Origin: Marinobacter psychrophilus
GTDB taxonomy: Bacteria > Pseudomonadota > Gammaproteobacteria > Pseudomonadales > Oleiphilaceae
NCBI RefSeq assembly: GCF_001043175.1
Contig: NZ_CP011494.1
Location: 2,976,001-3,040,000 of the forward strand
DNA: 64,000 nt
Direction: 5' to 3'
Part shown: piece by piece, positions 1 to 9,238 of the stretch
Layout of the letters: each line of letters begins with the position of its first letter
Position numbering within the stretch: the first letter of the stretch is position 1
Notes under the pieces: model-generated
What the model saw: the letters and a program-made list of their open reading frames with translations, nothing else
Told to the model about the DNA's origin: nothing
Database searches by the model: none
Program-made: the position numbers and the translations under genes

Positions 1-339
1 GATCCGGCCCTCGTTCGCGCCGTTATTCACGCCGAATCGGCATTCAATCCTAGGGCGCTGTCACCCAAAGGGGCACAGGGGCTTATGCAGCTAATGCCCG
101 CCACTGCAAACGAGCTGGGGGTGGTTAACGCCATGGTTGCCGAAGACAACATTCGCGGTGGTGCAAATTATCTGGCGCAAATGCTGGCTCGCTTTCGGGG
201 CGACACCAAGCTGGCCACCGCAGCCTACAACGCCGGCCCCGGAGCCGTTAGCCGCCACAATGGCATTCCGCCCTACGCAGAAACTCGGGCTTACGTAAAA
301 CGGGTGGGTATTCTGTACCGCCGTTACGCCGCGCTTTAA
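1..339 (+). CDS. Lytic transglycosylase, SLT domain (3' part only)
   Basis: The C-terminal part of a soluble-lytic-transglycosylase-type murein hydrolase, whose 5' end lies outside the window. Frame 1 is open from base 1. It carries the family motifs in order: HAESAFNPRA with the catalytic Glu codon at 34-36, then GLMQLMP near 79-99, and AYNAGPGAV near 223-249. Such enzymes cleave the MurNAc-GlcNAc bond in the periplasm and leave 1,6-anhydro ends. The ATG at 85 lies inside the catalytic domain, after the catalytic Glu, so it is not the true start. The domain ends about 30 codons after the AYNAGPG motif, so this is a protein with a C-terminal SLT domain. Which subfamily cannot be told from the fragment. 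Confidence 0.85.
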   Translation, partial: DPALVRAVIHAESAFNPRALSPKGAQGLMQLMPATANELGVVNAMVAEDNIRGGANYLAQMLARFRGDTKLATAAYNAGPGAVSRHNGIPPYAETRAYVKRVGILYRRYAAL

Positions 340-395
340 CGCGCTTTTTCAAAACTCGCTCAAAGCCCAGAGTTCTTTTAACCCGTTCAGCTTAC

Positions 396-1025
396 TCAGC
401 CCAAAGCCAGCCAAACACCCACCAGCATCATCAGACTGCCTGAAATTCGATTGGCCAGCCGGACTTTATCACCACTGCGCAGAGCCCGGCGCAAGGTACG
501 GCCGCCATTGGCATACAGCAACAAGCACAAAAATTCCATGCTCAGAATAATCAGTATCAGGGCCGTAAGCTGCGGTACTATTGGCAATGAGCTATCTATA
601 AACGGCGGCAGCAAAACCACCAGAAACGCCCAGCCTTTAGGGTTGGCAATGGCGGTTATAAAACCCTGCGTGGCCAACTGCCAGCGGGTGCTGCTCGGCA
701 ATATCGCGCCTTCTTCCGGCATCGCCATTTTGCCGCGGGAACGCCATAGTTGTACGCCCAACCATATCAAATAGGCACCCCCCGCGACTTTGGCAACTTC
801 AAACACGGTGGGATAACCCAGCATAAATGTAGCCACGCCTACAGCAGACGCGATGGCCACAATACCAACGCCCAGCAGTTCGCCGATCATCATCCACAGC
901 GCCCTGCGCACACCCACAGTAATGCCCAGCGACAAAGCTAGGGTCATGCACATGCCGGGGGTGATAGACACCACAAAAAAGGTGGGCAGAAACACCGACA
1001 ACAACGCCAAATTCAAAACCGACAT
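396..1025 (-). CDS. LysE/RhtB-family amino-acid exporter
   Basis: A 209-residue inner-membrane protein with about six hydrophobic segments. It has the N-terminal family pattern FVVSITPGMCMTLALSLGI and the mid-protein NPKGWAF motif of LysE/RhtB exporters, which pump amino acids or homoserine lactones out of the cell. I chose the ATG at 1025 because AGGA lies five bases upstream, and the longer reading from 1058 adds a basic, non-conserved stretch. The gene follows a TSUP permease on the same strand with about 56 bases between them, so the two may be co-transcribed. The substrate cannot be read from sequence. Confidence 0.85.
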   Translation of the reverse strand: MSVLNLALLSVFLPTFFVVSITPGMCMTLALSLGITVGVRRALWMMIGELLGVGIVAIASAVGVATFMLGYPTVFEVAKVAGGAYLIWLGVQLWRSRGKMAMPEEGAILPSSTRWQLATQGFITAIANPKGWAFLVVLLPPFIDSSLPIVPQLTALILIILSMEFLCLLLYANGGRTLRRALRSGDKVRLANRISGSLMMLVGVWLALG

Positions 1026-1081
1026 AACCATCCTTAAACGTTTGCAGCGACGCTGCACATAAATTTCCCGGCATAACGCCG

Positions 1082-1918
1082 CTACAGCAACACGCTGACA
1101 ATGCCCACACTGCTAACGATGAACAGCACAATGCCCAGCAGGCGGAAAAACACAGGCGTTTCAGCTTTCAAAATACGGTCGTGAAAGCGCAGCCCTATAA
1201 CGTGACCGATGGCAGCGCAGGGCAACAGCCACAGATGGTGAATCAGCTGCAGATCCAGCCCAACCCAGATAAACGCAGCCAGTTTGATCAGCACTAGAAT
1301 AAACCAGAGACCAAACAAGGTGTCGCGCAGCTTTTCCCGGGGCAGATGCTGCGCCGCTACCGCAATAATCAACGGTGCGCCGATCAGCGAGGTACCGCTG
1401 ATGTAACCACCGGCCATCAGCAAACCCACGTCCACCGCTTTGCTGTTGCTGCGAAAAGGCCGGTTGAGGATATAAGACACCGAATAAATCGCAACAATCA
1501 CAAATATGATGGAGCTAAGCACATTCGCTGGCAGCGTGAACAGCCCAAACACGCCAATCAGTTTGGGTACTATCATAATGCGGAGCATACGCCACAGGTA
1601 AGGCCAATCCACCGTGCTCTCTACCGTGCTTTCCCGCGCTGTTACAGCTGCATCCGGCCCAAAGCCGGTTAATGTCTGGCCGCTTTTATCGCCCTTATAG
1701 CTTTGATTGCGGCGGTTGTTCATCCAAATGGTGAGTGATGAAAACACCAACAGGTGAACGGCTATGATCGGCAAAAAAACCAGTGGGGCGTCTTTTACCA
1801 GCAGCAAAAACGGCAACGACAATACAGCCCCACCGAAGCCCAATCCGGAGCGTACAAAACCGCTCCAAATGAAGATTAGCGCAATCAAACCGTACTGAAT
1901 TAGAGAAAGATCTGACAT
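1082..1918 (-). CDS. TSUP (TauE/SafE) family permease
   Basis: A polytopic membrane protein of 278 residues in the sulfite exporter TauE/SafE family. The two half-repeats are recognisable: GFVRSGLGFGGAVLSLPFLL near the N-terminus and GGYISGTSLIGAPLIIA in the second half. Members move sulfonates, sulfite or other small organic anions, but the substrate here is unknown. The start at 1918 is supported by CAGGA four bases upstream. An alternative start at 1978 would place an extra polar leader before the first membrane segment. A charged loop of about 35 residues separates the halves. Confidence 0.8.
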   Translation of the reverse strand: MSDLSLIQYGLIALIFIWSGFVRSGLGFGGAVLSLPFLLLVKDAPLVFLPIIAVHLLVFSSLTIWMNNRRNQSYKGDKSGQTLTGFGPDAAVTARESTVESTVDWPYLWRMLRIMIVPKLIGVFGLFTLPANVLSSIIFVIVAIYSVSYILNRPFRSNSKAVDVGLLMAGGYISGTSLIGAPLIIAVAAQHLPREKLRDTLFGLWFILVLIKLAAFIWVGLDLQLIHHLWLLPCAAIGHVIGLRFHDRILKAETPVFFRLLGIVLFIVSSVGIVSVLL

Positions 1919-1969
1919 AACGTCCTGAGCGGTAGGAACAAATTCGTTCGAGTGTAACGGTTTTTCAAT

Positions 1970-1994
1970 AAAAAACACCGGGCAAAGCCCGGTG
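1970..1994 (-). terminator. Rho-independent terminator after tctA
   Basis: The inverted repeat CACCGGGC-AAA-GCCCGGTG lies at 1976-1994. Six A residues on the plus strand at 1970-1975 read as a T tract on the minus strand. It sits 43 bases beyond the tctA stop and so closes the tctCBA transcript. Confidence 0.85.
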
Positions 1995-2036
1995 CAACCT
2001 ACGTAATTTATCCGCCGTGGCGGCTTACCAGAGCGT

Positions 2037-3563
2037 TTAATCGCTCACTGGGCCCTCCTTGATGGAAGAACGCATGCGCCGGCGTAATATTGGCCCGACC
2101 AGCGTTGGCAGCACCAGGCCCAAACCAGCAACCAGCCACAAACCAATGGCCAAAGGGCTAGACCAGAGTGTCATCCAGTCTCCGTCAGACAATATCAACG
2201 CGTGACCCAGGTTCTTTTCCATTTCTGGCCCCAACAGCAGGCCTAGAATAATGGGAACCATGGGAATTTCCAGTTTGCGCAGAATAAACCCGCCAACTCC
2301 AAACACAATCATGAAGTACAGATCAAAGGTGCTGTGGCTAATGGAGTAAATACCCACAAACGCTACCATGGTAACAATCGGCAGTAGATACATAGGCGGT
2401 ACCGACAGCAACCGAACAAACACGCCAATCATCGGAATGTTCAGTATCAGCAGCAATACGTTGCCAATCAACAGCGCTGCGATCACTCCCCACACAATGT
2501 CGGCGTTCTGGGTAAACATTAACGGCCCTGGCGTGATATTCAGGGAAATCAGCATGGCTAGCAACACCGCCGTGGTGCCACTACCCGGTACCCCTAAGGT
2601 CAACATGGGTACCAAAGCGCCCGATGCCGCACCGTTGTTGCCCGCTTCTGGCGCCACAACACCGCGAATGTCACCTTCGCCAAAGCGACCTTTTTTGCCG
2701 ATCACCGACTTTTCAAGGGTGTAGCTGATAAAGCTACCCAAAGACGCACCCGCCCCCGGCAACACACCGGCAATAAAACCCAGCACACCACCGCGCAGTT
2801 GGGTGGGAATAGTCGACACAATTTCTTTGAAGCTCAGCGTCAGTTTCCCCACCTTCACTTTGCTGCGGCCTTTGCCCATTCGTGCTTCAACAAAAAACAA
2901 CAGCTCAGATATGGCGAACAGCCCAACAATCGCCAATATGAAGTCGATACCTTCATACAGCTCCAGCACACCGGCGGTATAACGCTGGGTGCCAGTAGAT
3001 ATGTCGATACCCACGGTAGAAATCATGATGCCAAGCGCTGCAGCAATCACCGTTTTCATCGGATTTTTGCCGGTTATGCCGCCAAGAGTGGCGAACGCCA
3101 GCAAAAAAAGAGCGAAATATTCCACCGGCCCGAAGGTCAGTGCGAATCGCGCCAGCACCGGTGCCAATATGATCAGCCCTATCGTGCCGATCAGACTCCC
3201 CGCGAAGGACGCAATCGCTGAAATGGCCAAAGCATCTGCCGCACGGCCTTGTTGCGCCATGGGATAACCGTCCAGGCAGGTCATCATGGCTGGCTCGTCG
3301 CCCGGTATGTTTAGCAGGATGGACGAAATTCGCCCGCCGTACATAGCACCGGCATAAACCGAGGTCAGCAGAATCATCGCCGTTTCCGGTGGCAACCCCA
3401 AGGTGAAGGCCAGCGGAATAAGAATGGCAACGCCGTTAGCCGGGCCCAGGCCTGGCAAGCAACCAATCAGGGTGCCGACAAAGGCGCCGAACAATGCAAA
3501 CATCAGGTTGTACGGCGTTAGCGCCACCGCAAACCCGTCCATCAGAAAGCCAATAGTTTCCAT
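2037..3563 (-). CDS. tctA: Tripartite tricarboxylate transporter, large permease TctA
   Basis: The 508-residue, roughly twelve-segment permease of a TTT-family secondary uptake system, which takes its substrate from the periplasmic protein TctC. Family signatures are clear: the N-terminal GCLPGLGPANGVAILIPLAF stretch, GDEPAMMTCLDGYPMAQQG, and a second glycine-rich hairpin, VLPGAGASLGSFISY. Length is normal for TctA. It is the last gene of tctC-tctB-tctA, two bases after tctB, and is followed by a strong terminator. The substrate is probably citrate or another di- or tricarboxylate, but TctC specificity varies too much to say more. Confidence 0.95.
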   Translation of the reverse strand: METIGFLMDGFAVALTPYNLMFALFGAFVGTLIGCLPGLGPANGVAILIPLAFTLGLPPETAMILLTSVYAGAMYGGRISSILLNIPGDEPAMMTCLDGYPMAQQGRAADALAISAIASFAGSLIGTIGLIILAPVLARFALTFGPVEYFALFLLAFATLGGITGKNPMKTVIAAALGIMISTVGIDISTGTQRYTAGVLELYEGIDFILAIVGLFAISELLFFVEARMGKGRSKVKVGKLTLSFKEIVSTIPTQLRGGVLGFIAGVLPGAGASLGSFISYTLEKSVIGKKGRFGEGDIRGVVAPEAGNNGAASGALVPMLTLGVPGSGTTAVLLAMLISLNITPGPLMFTQNADIVWGVIAALLIGNVLLLILNIPMIGVFVRLLSVPPMYLLPIVTMVAFVGIYSISHSTFDLYFMIVFGVGGFILRKLEIPMVPIILGLLLGPEMEKNLGHALILSDGDWMTLWSSPLAIGLWLVAGLGLVLPTLVGPILRRRMRSSIKEGPVSD

Positions 3564-3565
3564 GG

Positions 3566-4012
3566 TCAGAAGCCTCCCAGCAGGCCGTTAGGCAGGCTTA
3601 GCGACAAGCCATAGTTGAACAATCCAAACACCACAACGGCACTGATTAAACCGGTCACAAATGCCCGCCGTGGCGGCGCACCCATGCGCCAGCTTAAGAC
3701 GCCGACAGCCAACGTGGTGGATATGATAAAGCCCAATGGCTCAAGCAGCAGTGCATAAACCACCAGCACAATGATGGAAATCACCAGTTCCAAAGCGGAC
3801 TTTCCCACCGGCCATTTGGCATCGGCGTCTGGTTTGATCATCAGGTACAGGCTGCCCACCACCAGCACAATCGCCAGAATGGTGGGAAAAGTTTCTGGCC
3901 CTACGCCCTCGGCACCGCCGAAGGGTTCAGGCCATTGCTGTGCTACCCAGCCATAGGCAACCGCCACTACCAGCAGGCACAAGCCCAGAATACGGTCGCC
4001 CATGCCGGTCAT
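3566..4012 (-). CDS. tctB: Tripartite tricarboxylate transporter, small permease TctB
   Basis: The 148-residue small membrane subunit with four hydrophobic segments, including LGLCLLVVAVAYGWVAQQWP near the N-terminus and EPLGFIISTTLAVGVLSWRMG. TctB partners TctA in the inner membrane. Its ATG overlaps the tctC stop as ATGA (4009-4012), and it ends two bases before tctA, so the three genes are translationally coupled. TctB is poorly conserved, so the call leans on position as well as topology. Confidence 0.9.
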   Translation of the reverse strand: MTGMGDRILGLCLLVVAVAYGWVAQQWPEPFGGAEGVGPETFPTILAIVLVVGSLYLMIKPDADAKWPVGKSALELVISIIVLVVYALLLEPLGFIISTTLAVGVLSWRMGAPPRRAFVTGLISAVVVFGLFNYGLSLSLPNGLLGGF

Positions 4013-4986
4013 TTTAGTAGACCGATTTCCCGGGACAGGTTTTCAATGTCCTGCACCTGGTTGGTTACAAAGCTTTCAAACTCGCCGGCCTTGGGATGAA
4101 ACGGAATCAGACCGTTGCTTTTCATCACGGCTTTCCACTCTTCGCTGGCGTAAATAGTGTCCATCGCTTCTACCCAGTATTGCTGAGCTTCTTTCGAGGT
4201 GTCTTTGGGCATATAAAACCCGCGCCAGTTGGGGCCAAGTGCATCAATACCCTGTTCGCGGGCCGTAGGGATGTTGCCAAATTTGCCCGGCAGACGTTCT
4301 TCGGAAAGCACCGCCAGTACGCGCAAATCGCCCGATTCCATAAAGCCGGTCGCTTCAGATACGTCACCGGTAAAGGCATCCACCTGGCCACCCACTACCT
4401 GAGTCATGGCTTCGCCGCCGTTGTTATAAGACAGATAAGGAATAGAAGGCAGCTTGTCGGCACCCGCCGCTTTTGCTGCAATCAGCACTTTCAAGTGGTC
4501 CCAACCGCCGCGAGCACTGCCGCCAGCAAACTTCACCGCGCGCGGGTCTTTTTTCAACGCGTCCATCAACTGGTTGAGGTTTTGGTACTCGGAATCTTTG
4601 CTCACGGCGATAATGCCGTAGTCGGCTCCCAAAGCGCCGATCCACTTCACCATGGACGCGTCCATACTCGGAAACTGCTTCTGTGCCAAGCGTGTGGTGG
4701 TCGCGGTAGACGCTGCAACAATCAGCTTGTCGTCGTTTTTACGCTTGCTAACCGTGTGGGCATAAGCCACGCCGCCGCCGGCGCCAGCCATGTTGACGGT
4801 TTGTACAGAGCCTTCTACCAGCTTAAGCTGCTGCATAACGTTGCCAACACTGCGGCAGGTGAAATCCCAGCCGCCGCCCGGGTCAGCCGGAGCCAGGCAC
4901 TCTACTTTTCCGCTGGGCTGCCAGGCCATGGCAGACATACTAAAAGCGGCCGCCGCCGCGAGTGTTATTGCTCTTTTAATAAACAT
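4009..4986 (-). CDS. tctC: Tripartite tricarboxylate transporter, periplasmic substrate-binding protein TctC
   Basis: A Bug-family extracytoplasmic receptor of about 325 residues. It starts with a cleavable signal peptide ending near AFSMSAMA. Family features include the N-terminal CLAPADPGGGWDFTCR loop that contacts carboxylates, FAGGSARGGWDHL, and VDAFTGDVSEA. Of three possible in-frame starts (GTG 4995, ATG 4992, ATG 4986), the last has the best spacing from AAGG, eight bases. It is first in tctCBA and is transcribed away from the two-component genes at 5179-7499, which suggests that pair controls it. By analogy with Salmonella TctC and Bordetella BctC the ligand may be a tricarboxylate, but this is inference. 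Confidence 0.92.
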   Translation of the reverse strand: MFIKRAITLAAAAAFSMSAMAWQPSGKVECLAPADPGGGWDFTCRSVGNVMQQLKLVEGSVQTVNMAGAGGGVAYAHTVSKRKNDDKLIVAASTATTTRLAQKQFPSMDASMVKWIGALGADYGIIAVSKDSEYQNLNQLMDALKKDPRAVKFAGGSARGGWDHLKVLIAAKAAGADKLPSIPYLSYNNGGEAMTQVVGGQVDAFTGDVSEATGFMESGDLRVLAVLSEERLPGKFGNIPTAREQGIDALGPNWRGFYMPKDTSKEAQQYWVEAMDTIYASEEWKAVMKSNGLIPFHPKAGEFESFVTNQVQDIENLSREIGLLK

Positions 4987-5178
4987 ACACATCACCTTTT
5001 TGTTGTTTCACTAAGCACCATAGAAGGCAATCCGTAATTGCTGAAGCTTGCGGGCGTAACGGATATATAAAAACTAACGTTCATTTTGTGCATTAAGTTC
5101 ACGAGCAAAACCGGTTACGGTGTTTTAACCTGAAGAATTCGGGCGCGCAGCGCCGATGGACTAAGCTGACGGACGTCT
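4987..5178. promoter_or_regulatory. Divergent promoter region between tctCBA and its two-component genes
   Basis: A 192-base gap between two divergent starts, richer in A+T near 5060-5115 than the flanking genes. It must carry promoters for both directions and probably the response-regulator site. I do not see a convincing repeated operator or a confident -35/-10 pair, so no site is named. Confidence 0.45.
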
Positions 5179-6825
5179 ATGCCTGTAAAGCGACGCACTA
5201 AACTTAAAACCCGCATGATTCTCACCCTGGGTCTGGTAAGTGTTCTACAGACCGTGTTTATTGGCGTGTTTGCCGGTTATTACCTCAGCGAATCCCTTTA
5301 CAACGAGATTGGCCAACGGGCCTTGATGGTCGCCAAAACCATTGCCGCCAGCCCTGCGGTTATCCGCGGTATACAGCAGCGGAATCTTGACGATCTCAAC
5401 ACCCTCACCCACACCCTGGCCCAAACAAACGAAGCCCTGTTTATTGTGATTGGCGATCACGACGCCATTCGCCTGGCGCACCCTTTACCCGAGCGCATCG
5501 GGCGCTCCATGGCCGACGACGAAGGCGATTATGGCCGCCGCGCACTGGTGGAGGGAAAGGGCTATGTCGCCCGTGCGCTCGGCAACCTGGGCGAATCCAT
5601 GCGAGGCAAAGCGCCGGTGTTTGAACCAGACAGTGGCGCGATTATTGGAATCGTGTCGGTGGGCTACAGCGTAAGCCAGGTAGAGACCACCGTGCAGCGA
5701 TACAATTTTGTCCTGTACGGGGTTCTGGGGGTGGTTTTACTGATTAGCATTCTGGCGGCGGTGGTGATTGCCAGTCGTTTCAAGCGCGCTATTTTTGGCC
5801 TGGAACCGGAGGAAATCGCCGGTCTGTTCCAAGAGCGCAACGCTACGCTGCAATCGGTGCGTGAAGGCATTATTGCCATTAACCGCGACGGCATTATCAC
5901 CACGGTGAATCGTGCGGCTCTGCTCACTCTTGGGCTTGATACCGAGATGCCGGTGTTAGGGCGCCCAATTCACGAGATACTGCCGGAGAGCGGTTTAATG
6001 TCCGTTCTGGCCACCGGCACGCCAGAATTCGACCGCGAAGTGTGGCTGCGCAACCGCCAGATGGTGGTCAACAGGCTGCCAATGCGCCAAGGCACCGACA
6101 TAATCGGCGTGGTGTCCAGCTTCCGTTTGCGGAACGAGCTGGATCAAGTCAGCCAGCAGCTCACCCGCATCCAGCAATACGCCGATACTCTGCGCAGCCA
6201 AACCCACGAGTACTCCAACAAGCTGCACACCATCGCAGGGCTGATACAGCTGGGTGCCTACAAAGACGCTCTGGGGCTTATTGGCAGCGAAGTCAGCAGC
6301 CATCAGGCACTGATTCATTTGCTGCTGGAAGCCGTGCCTGACCCCATCATTGCCGGTTGCCTATTGGGCAAACACAACCGTGCCCGGGAAATGGGCTTAC
6401 ATCTGGACATAGACCCGGATAGCCAGATGACGGACCTGCCGCACAATTTACCGCGAGAACAACTGGTCAGCGTGCTCGGCAACCTGATTGATAACGCGCT
6501 GGAAGCCACTCGTCGACATACCGGTGCCAATGGCCGGGTACAGCTGTCGATGACCGATCTTGGCCAAGAGCTGATATTCGAGGTGGAAGACCAAGGCCCG
6601 GGCATTCCTCTGGACGTTCAGAACCGAATGTTTGAAAAGGGTGTTACCAGCAAAACAGGCACCCATCACGGCTTTGGCCTGCATCTGGTGCGCCAGTTTC
6701 TGGACAGCTGGGGTGGCTCGGTGACGGTGGAAAACCTGAAAGCCGCTGGCGGCAGCCGCTTCACCTTATATTTACCAAAAACACCCACCGGAAGGAGCCA
6801 ACCTTGCCCCCCATCCGACTGCTGA
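5179..6825 (+). CDS. Sensor histidine kinase, CitA/DcuS/TctE-like
   Basis: A 548-residue membrane sensor of the CitA/DcuS class. In order: transmembrane helix about 15-35; a periplasmic PAS-like domain about 40-172, including GRSMADDEGDYGR; a second helix about 177-199; a cytoplasmic PAS about 220-320; an H-box QTHEYSNKLH with likely phospho-acceptor His343; N-box NLIDNALEA at 435-443; DQGPGIP at 471-477; and HGFGLHLV at 497-504. Family members sense external di- or tricarboxylates. The response regulator overlaps its 3' end and tctCBA lies divergently upstream, so it probably senses the transported acid and induces that operon (inference). Confidence 0.92.
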   Translation: MPVKRRTKLKTRMILTLGLVSVLQTVFIGVFAGYYLSESLYNEIGQRALMVAKTIAASPAVIRGIQQRNLDDLNTLTHTLAQTNEALFIVIGDHDAIRLAHPLPERIGRSMADDEGDYGRRALVEGKGYVARALGNLGESMRGKAPVFEPDSGAIIGIVSVGYSVSQVETTVQRYNFVLYGVLGVVLLISILAAVVIASRFKRAIFGLEPEEIAGLFQERNATLQSVREGIIAINRDGIITTVNRAALLTLGLDTEMPVLGRPIHEILPESGLMSVLATGTPEFDREVWLRNRQMVVNRLPMRQGTDIIGVVSSFRLRNELDQVSQQLTRIQQYADTLRSQTHEYSNKLHTIAGLIQLGAYKDALGLIGSEVSSHQALIHLLLEAVPDPIIAGCLLGKHNRAREMGLHLDIDPDSQMTDLPHNLPREQLVSVLGNLIDNALEATRRHTGANGRVQLSMTDLGQELIFEVEDQGPGIPLDVQNRMFEKGVTSKTGTHHGFGLHLVRQFLDSWGGSVTVENLKAAGGSRFTLYLPKTPTGRSQPCPPSDC

Positions 6826-7499
6826 TTGCTGAAGACGACCGCCAGATTGCGGAAATCCAGCGCCGCTTTATCCAGCGGTTAAAGCAGGTAGAACTTTGCG
6901 GCATTGCCCATACCCTGGCCGATGCCCGCGAACAGGCCGACGTATTAAAGCCTGACCTGATACTGCTCGACGTGTATTTCCCCGACGGCAACGGATTAGA
7001 TTTACTACGTGAGCTACGCGCCAGTAATAGCAGCAGCGACGTGATCCTGATCACCGCCGCCAAAGAAGTAGAAACATTGCGGACCGCCCTGCGCGGTGGC
7101 GTGTTTGATTACATCCTGAAACCCTTGGTATTCGAACGCCTGGAAGAAGCCATTAAACGCTTCTGTGATCATGCTGAACGACTGTCGGCACTGAAGCATT
7201 TAGGACAGGACGAAGTAGACGCTCTGCTCCCGCGCAACAGCGGCGAAAATGGCAACGACAACCATCACCGACTGCCCAAAGGCATTGATGTGCTTACGCT
7301 AGACCGGATTCGTGAGGTCGTTGCCGACGGCAAGCCCTGGAGTGCAGAGGAAGTGGGCGGCGTCATGGGTGCATCGCGCACCACAGCCAGACGCTATCTC
7401 GAATATATGACCGGAACCAGAACCCTGGTGGCCGAAGTGACCTATGGCAGTGTTGGCCGGCCGGAAAGACGCTACCGAATGCAGCGCCTAACGGCCTGA
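6804..7499 (+). CDS. Response regulator, CitB/DcuR-like
   Basis: A 231-residue regulator with an N-terminal receiver domain: acidic pair EDD at 10-12, phospho-acceptor Asp56 in LLDVYFPDG, and conserved Lys in YILKPL. The C-terminal helix-turn-helix region reads EVGGVMGASRTTARRYLEYM, as in CitB/DcuR proteins. It appears to start at a TTG (6804), because GGAG stands seven bases upstream and the receiver domain begins at once. It overlaps the kinase gene by 22 bases, so translation is coupled. Its probable target is the divergent tctCBA promoter. Confidence 0.92.
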   Translation: MPPIRLLIAEDDRQIAEIQRRFIQRLKQVELCGIAHTLADAREQADVLKPDLILLDVYFPDGNGLDLLRELRASNSSSDVILITAAKEVETLRTALRGGVFDYILKPLVFERLEEAIKRFCDHAERLSALKHLGQDEVDALLPRNSGENGNDNHHRLPKGIDVLTLDRIREVVADGKPWSAEEVGGVMGASRTTARRYLEYMTGTRTLVAEVTYGSVGRPERRYRMQRLTA

Positions 7500-7564
7500 A
7501 CACGCCCCGCCCGGCCTTAGCTCTTTGTAGATAACTCTACAACGCCAGACGGAACACCCGCCTG

Positions 7565-9157
7565 CTATATCAGCTTCTGCGCCCGCGCCATGGCAAACGC
7601 AGCCTGCGGGCCTGTCCACAGCGATGGCAGAATAATCAGCGACACCGGAATGGCGGTTAGCACAATAAACTGCTGCAACACACCAATCTGGCCGGCACCC
7701 ATGTACAACAGAATCGCCGCCATAACAGCCATGGCTCCGCCCCAAAAGGCGCGAATGGCGTAGTGCGGTTCATCGTGGCCTGCGCCTACGGTGGCAATGG
7801 CATAGCTCATGGAGTCGCCGGTGGTGGCCACGAAAATGGTGGTCAACAGTAGCACGGCTGCGGCCATCATTACGCCGCCGGGTAAGTTCTTGGCAACCGT
7901 TAGTGTGGCTTGATCAAAACGGAACGCGTTCAGCGCTTCGGTTAGGTCAAACACACCCGTGAGCTGGTAATAAACACCCGAACCACCCAGCAGGGTAAAC
8001 CAGATGGTGGTGGCGATCGGTGCCAGAATGGATACCGCCAAAATAGTTTGGCGAATGGTGCGACCGCGAGAAATACGCGCCACAAAAATCGACATCAGTG
8101 GGGTGTAGCCAATAAACCAGGCAAAGAAAAATACCGTCCACCATTTCATCCACCATTCGGGCGCCGTTTCACTGGTCATGGTGGCCATAGCGAAGAACGA
8201 CGTCAGATACTCGCCCATAGACGCCATATAGGTATTGACTAAAAACAAGGTGGGGCCAAACGCGAAGATCACCGCACCGATGACCAGTGCTAAAATGACA
8301 TTGAACCGGCTCAGCAACTGAATACCACGGTGAATACCACTGACCGCCGAGGCCACGTAAACAGCGGCCAGCAGGCCAAGAATGACCAATTGGGTGCTGA
8401 ATTCGTCTGCCACGCCGAACAATTCATGCAGGCCGAAACTCATCTGTGTGGCCAAAAAGCCAATGGGGCCGACGGTACCGGCAACCACCGCGATGACGCA
8501 CATGGCGTCAACAACGCCGCCTAACCAGCTGCTCATAATGCGCTCACCAAACACCGGGTACAGCAAGGTACGCGGCTGTAGTGGTTTGCCCTGAACATAG
8601 TGGGCGTGAGCCAGAACCATCGCGGTTAACGACCCGAGTACGCTCCAGGCTAAAAACCCCCAGTGCATAAACGCTTGAGCCATGGCCGGCGCAACGGCTT
8701 GTGCCGTGCCGGCTTCGGTGTCAAACGCCGGTGGCGTTACCACAAAGTGATACACCGGCTCGCCAGCAGCAAAAAACACACCACCACCCGCCAGCAGAGT
8801 ACATAGAATCATCGACAGCCAGCGGAAGGTGCTGAATTCAGGCTTTTCCATACCGCCCAGGCGGGCGGCACCAGCGCGGCTAACGGCCACACCCATCGCA
8901 ATGAAGAAGGTCAGTAACAGCAACAACTGAAAAAAGGTGCCCATATACTTGGCCGTCCAGGCGAAGCCCACGTCAATCACGGCAGCAAGACTGTCGGCAT
9001 CCATCAGCGACCAGCCTACGAACAGCAATATAAAGCCAATGGTGAGAACCAGTACAACAGGATCACCAAAGCGGTGGGCGTCTGCGGAGCCAGCGGGGGA
9101 AGAATCAGAGGAGGTGGAACGGAGGCTATCGGTAGTGCTTGCCGTGCTTGAAGACAT
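7565..9157 (-). CDS. BCCT-family transporter (betaine/choline/carnitine type)
   Basis: A 530-residue, roughly twelve-segment carrier. It carries the BCCT signature region WWMKWWTVFFFAWFIGYTP followed by VARISRGRTIRQT. A serine-rich, low-complexity N-terminus of about 25 residues precedes the first membrane segment. BCCT carriers import quaternary ammonium or related compounds by Na+ or H+ symport, for osmoprotection or as nutrient. No catabolic or osmoregulatory gene adjoins it, so the substrate is open. The ribosome site before the ATG is weak. It converges with the response regulator upstream, with only a short TTGTAG-N6-CTACAA hairpin at 7525-7542 between them. Confidence 0.9.
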   Translation of the reverse strand: MSSSTASTTDSLRSTSSDSSPAGSADAHRFGDPVVLVLTIGFILLFVGWSLMDADSLAAVIDVGFAWTAKYMGTFFQLLLLLTFFIAMGVAVSRAGAARLGGMEKPEFSTFRWLSMILCTLLAGGGVFFAAGEPVYHFVVTPPAFDTEAGTAQAVAPAMAQAFMHWGFLAWSVLGSLTAMVLAHAHYVQGKPLQPRTLLYPVFGERIMSSWLGGVVDAMCVIAVVAGTVGPIGFLATQMSFGLHELFGVADEFSTQLVILGLLAAVYVASAVSGIHRGIQLLSRFNVILALVIGAVIFAFGPTLFLVNTYMASMGEYLTSFFAMATMTSETAPEWWMKWWTVFFFAWFIGYTPLMSIFVARISRGRTIRQTILAVSILAPIATTIWFTLLGGSGVYYQLTGVFDLTEALNAFRFDQATLTVAKNLPGGVMMAAAVLLLTTIFVATTGDSMSYAIATVGAGHDEPHYAIRAFWGGAMAVMAAILLYMGAGQIGVLQQFIVLTAIPVSLIILPSLWTGPQAAFAMARAQKLI

Positions 9158-9238
9158 TTATCAACCAGTTTCGAAAATTAGCCGACCACCGTACACACCT
9201 GATTTCGTATTATCCACCACGTTTAAACATTTTCGCGT

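Noticed and set aside
4096..5037. Plus-strand open frame of 313 codons opposite tctC
   Set aside because: Pure antisense of a well-supported tctC. Its sequence is low-complexity, Arg/His-rich, with no start site or family motif.
5085..5103. CRP-like site TGTGC...TTCACG in the tct divergent region
   Set aside because: The half-sites are separated by seven bases rather than six, and the fifth base is off consensus.
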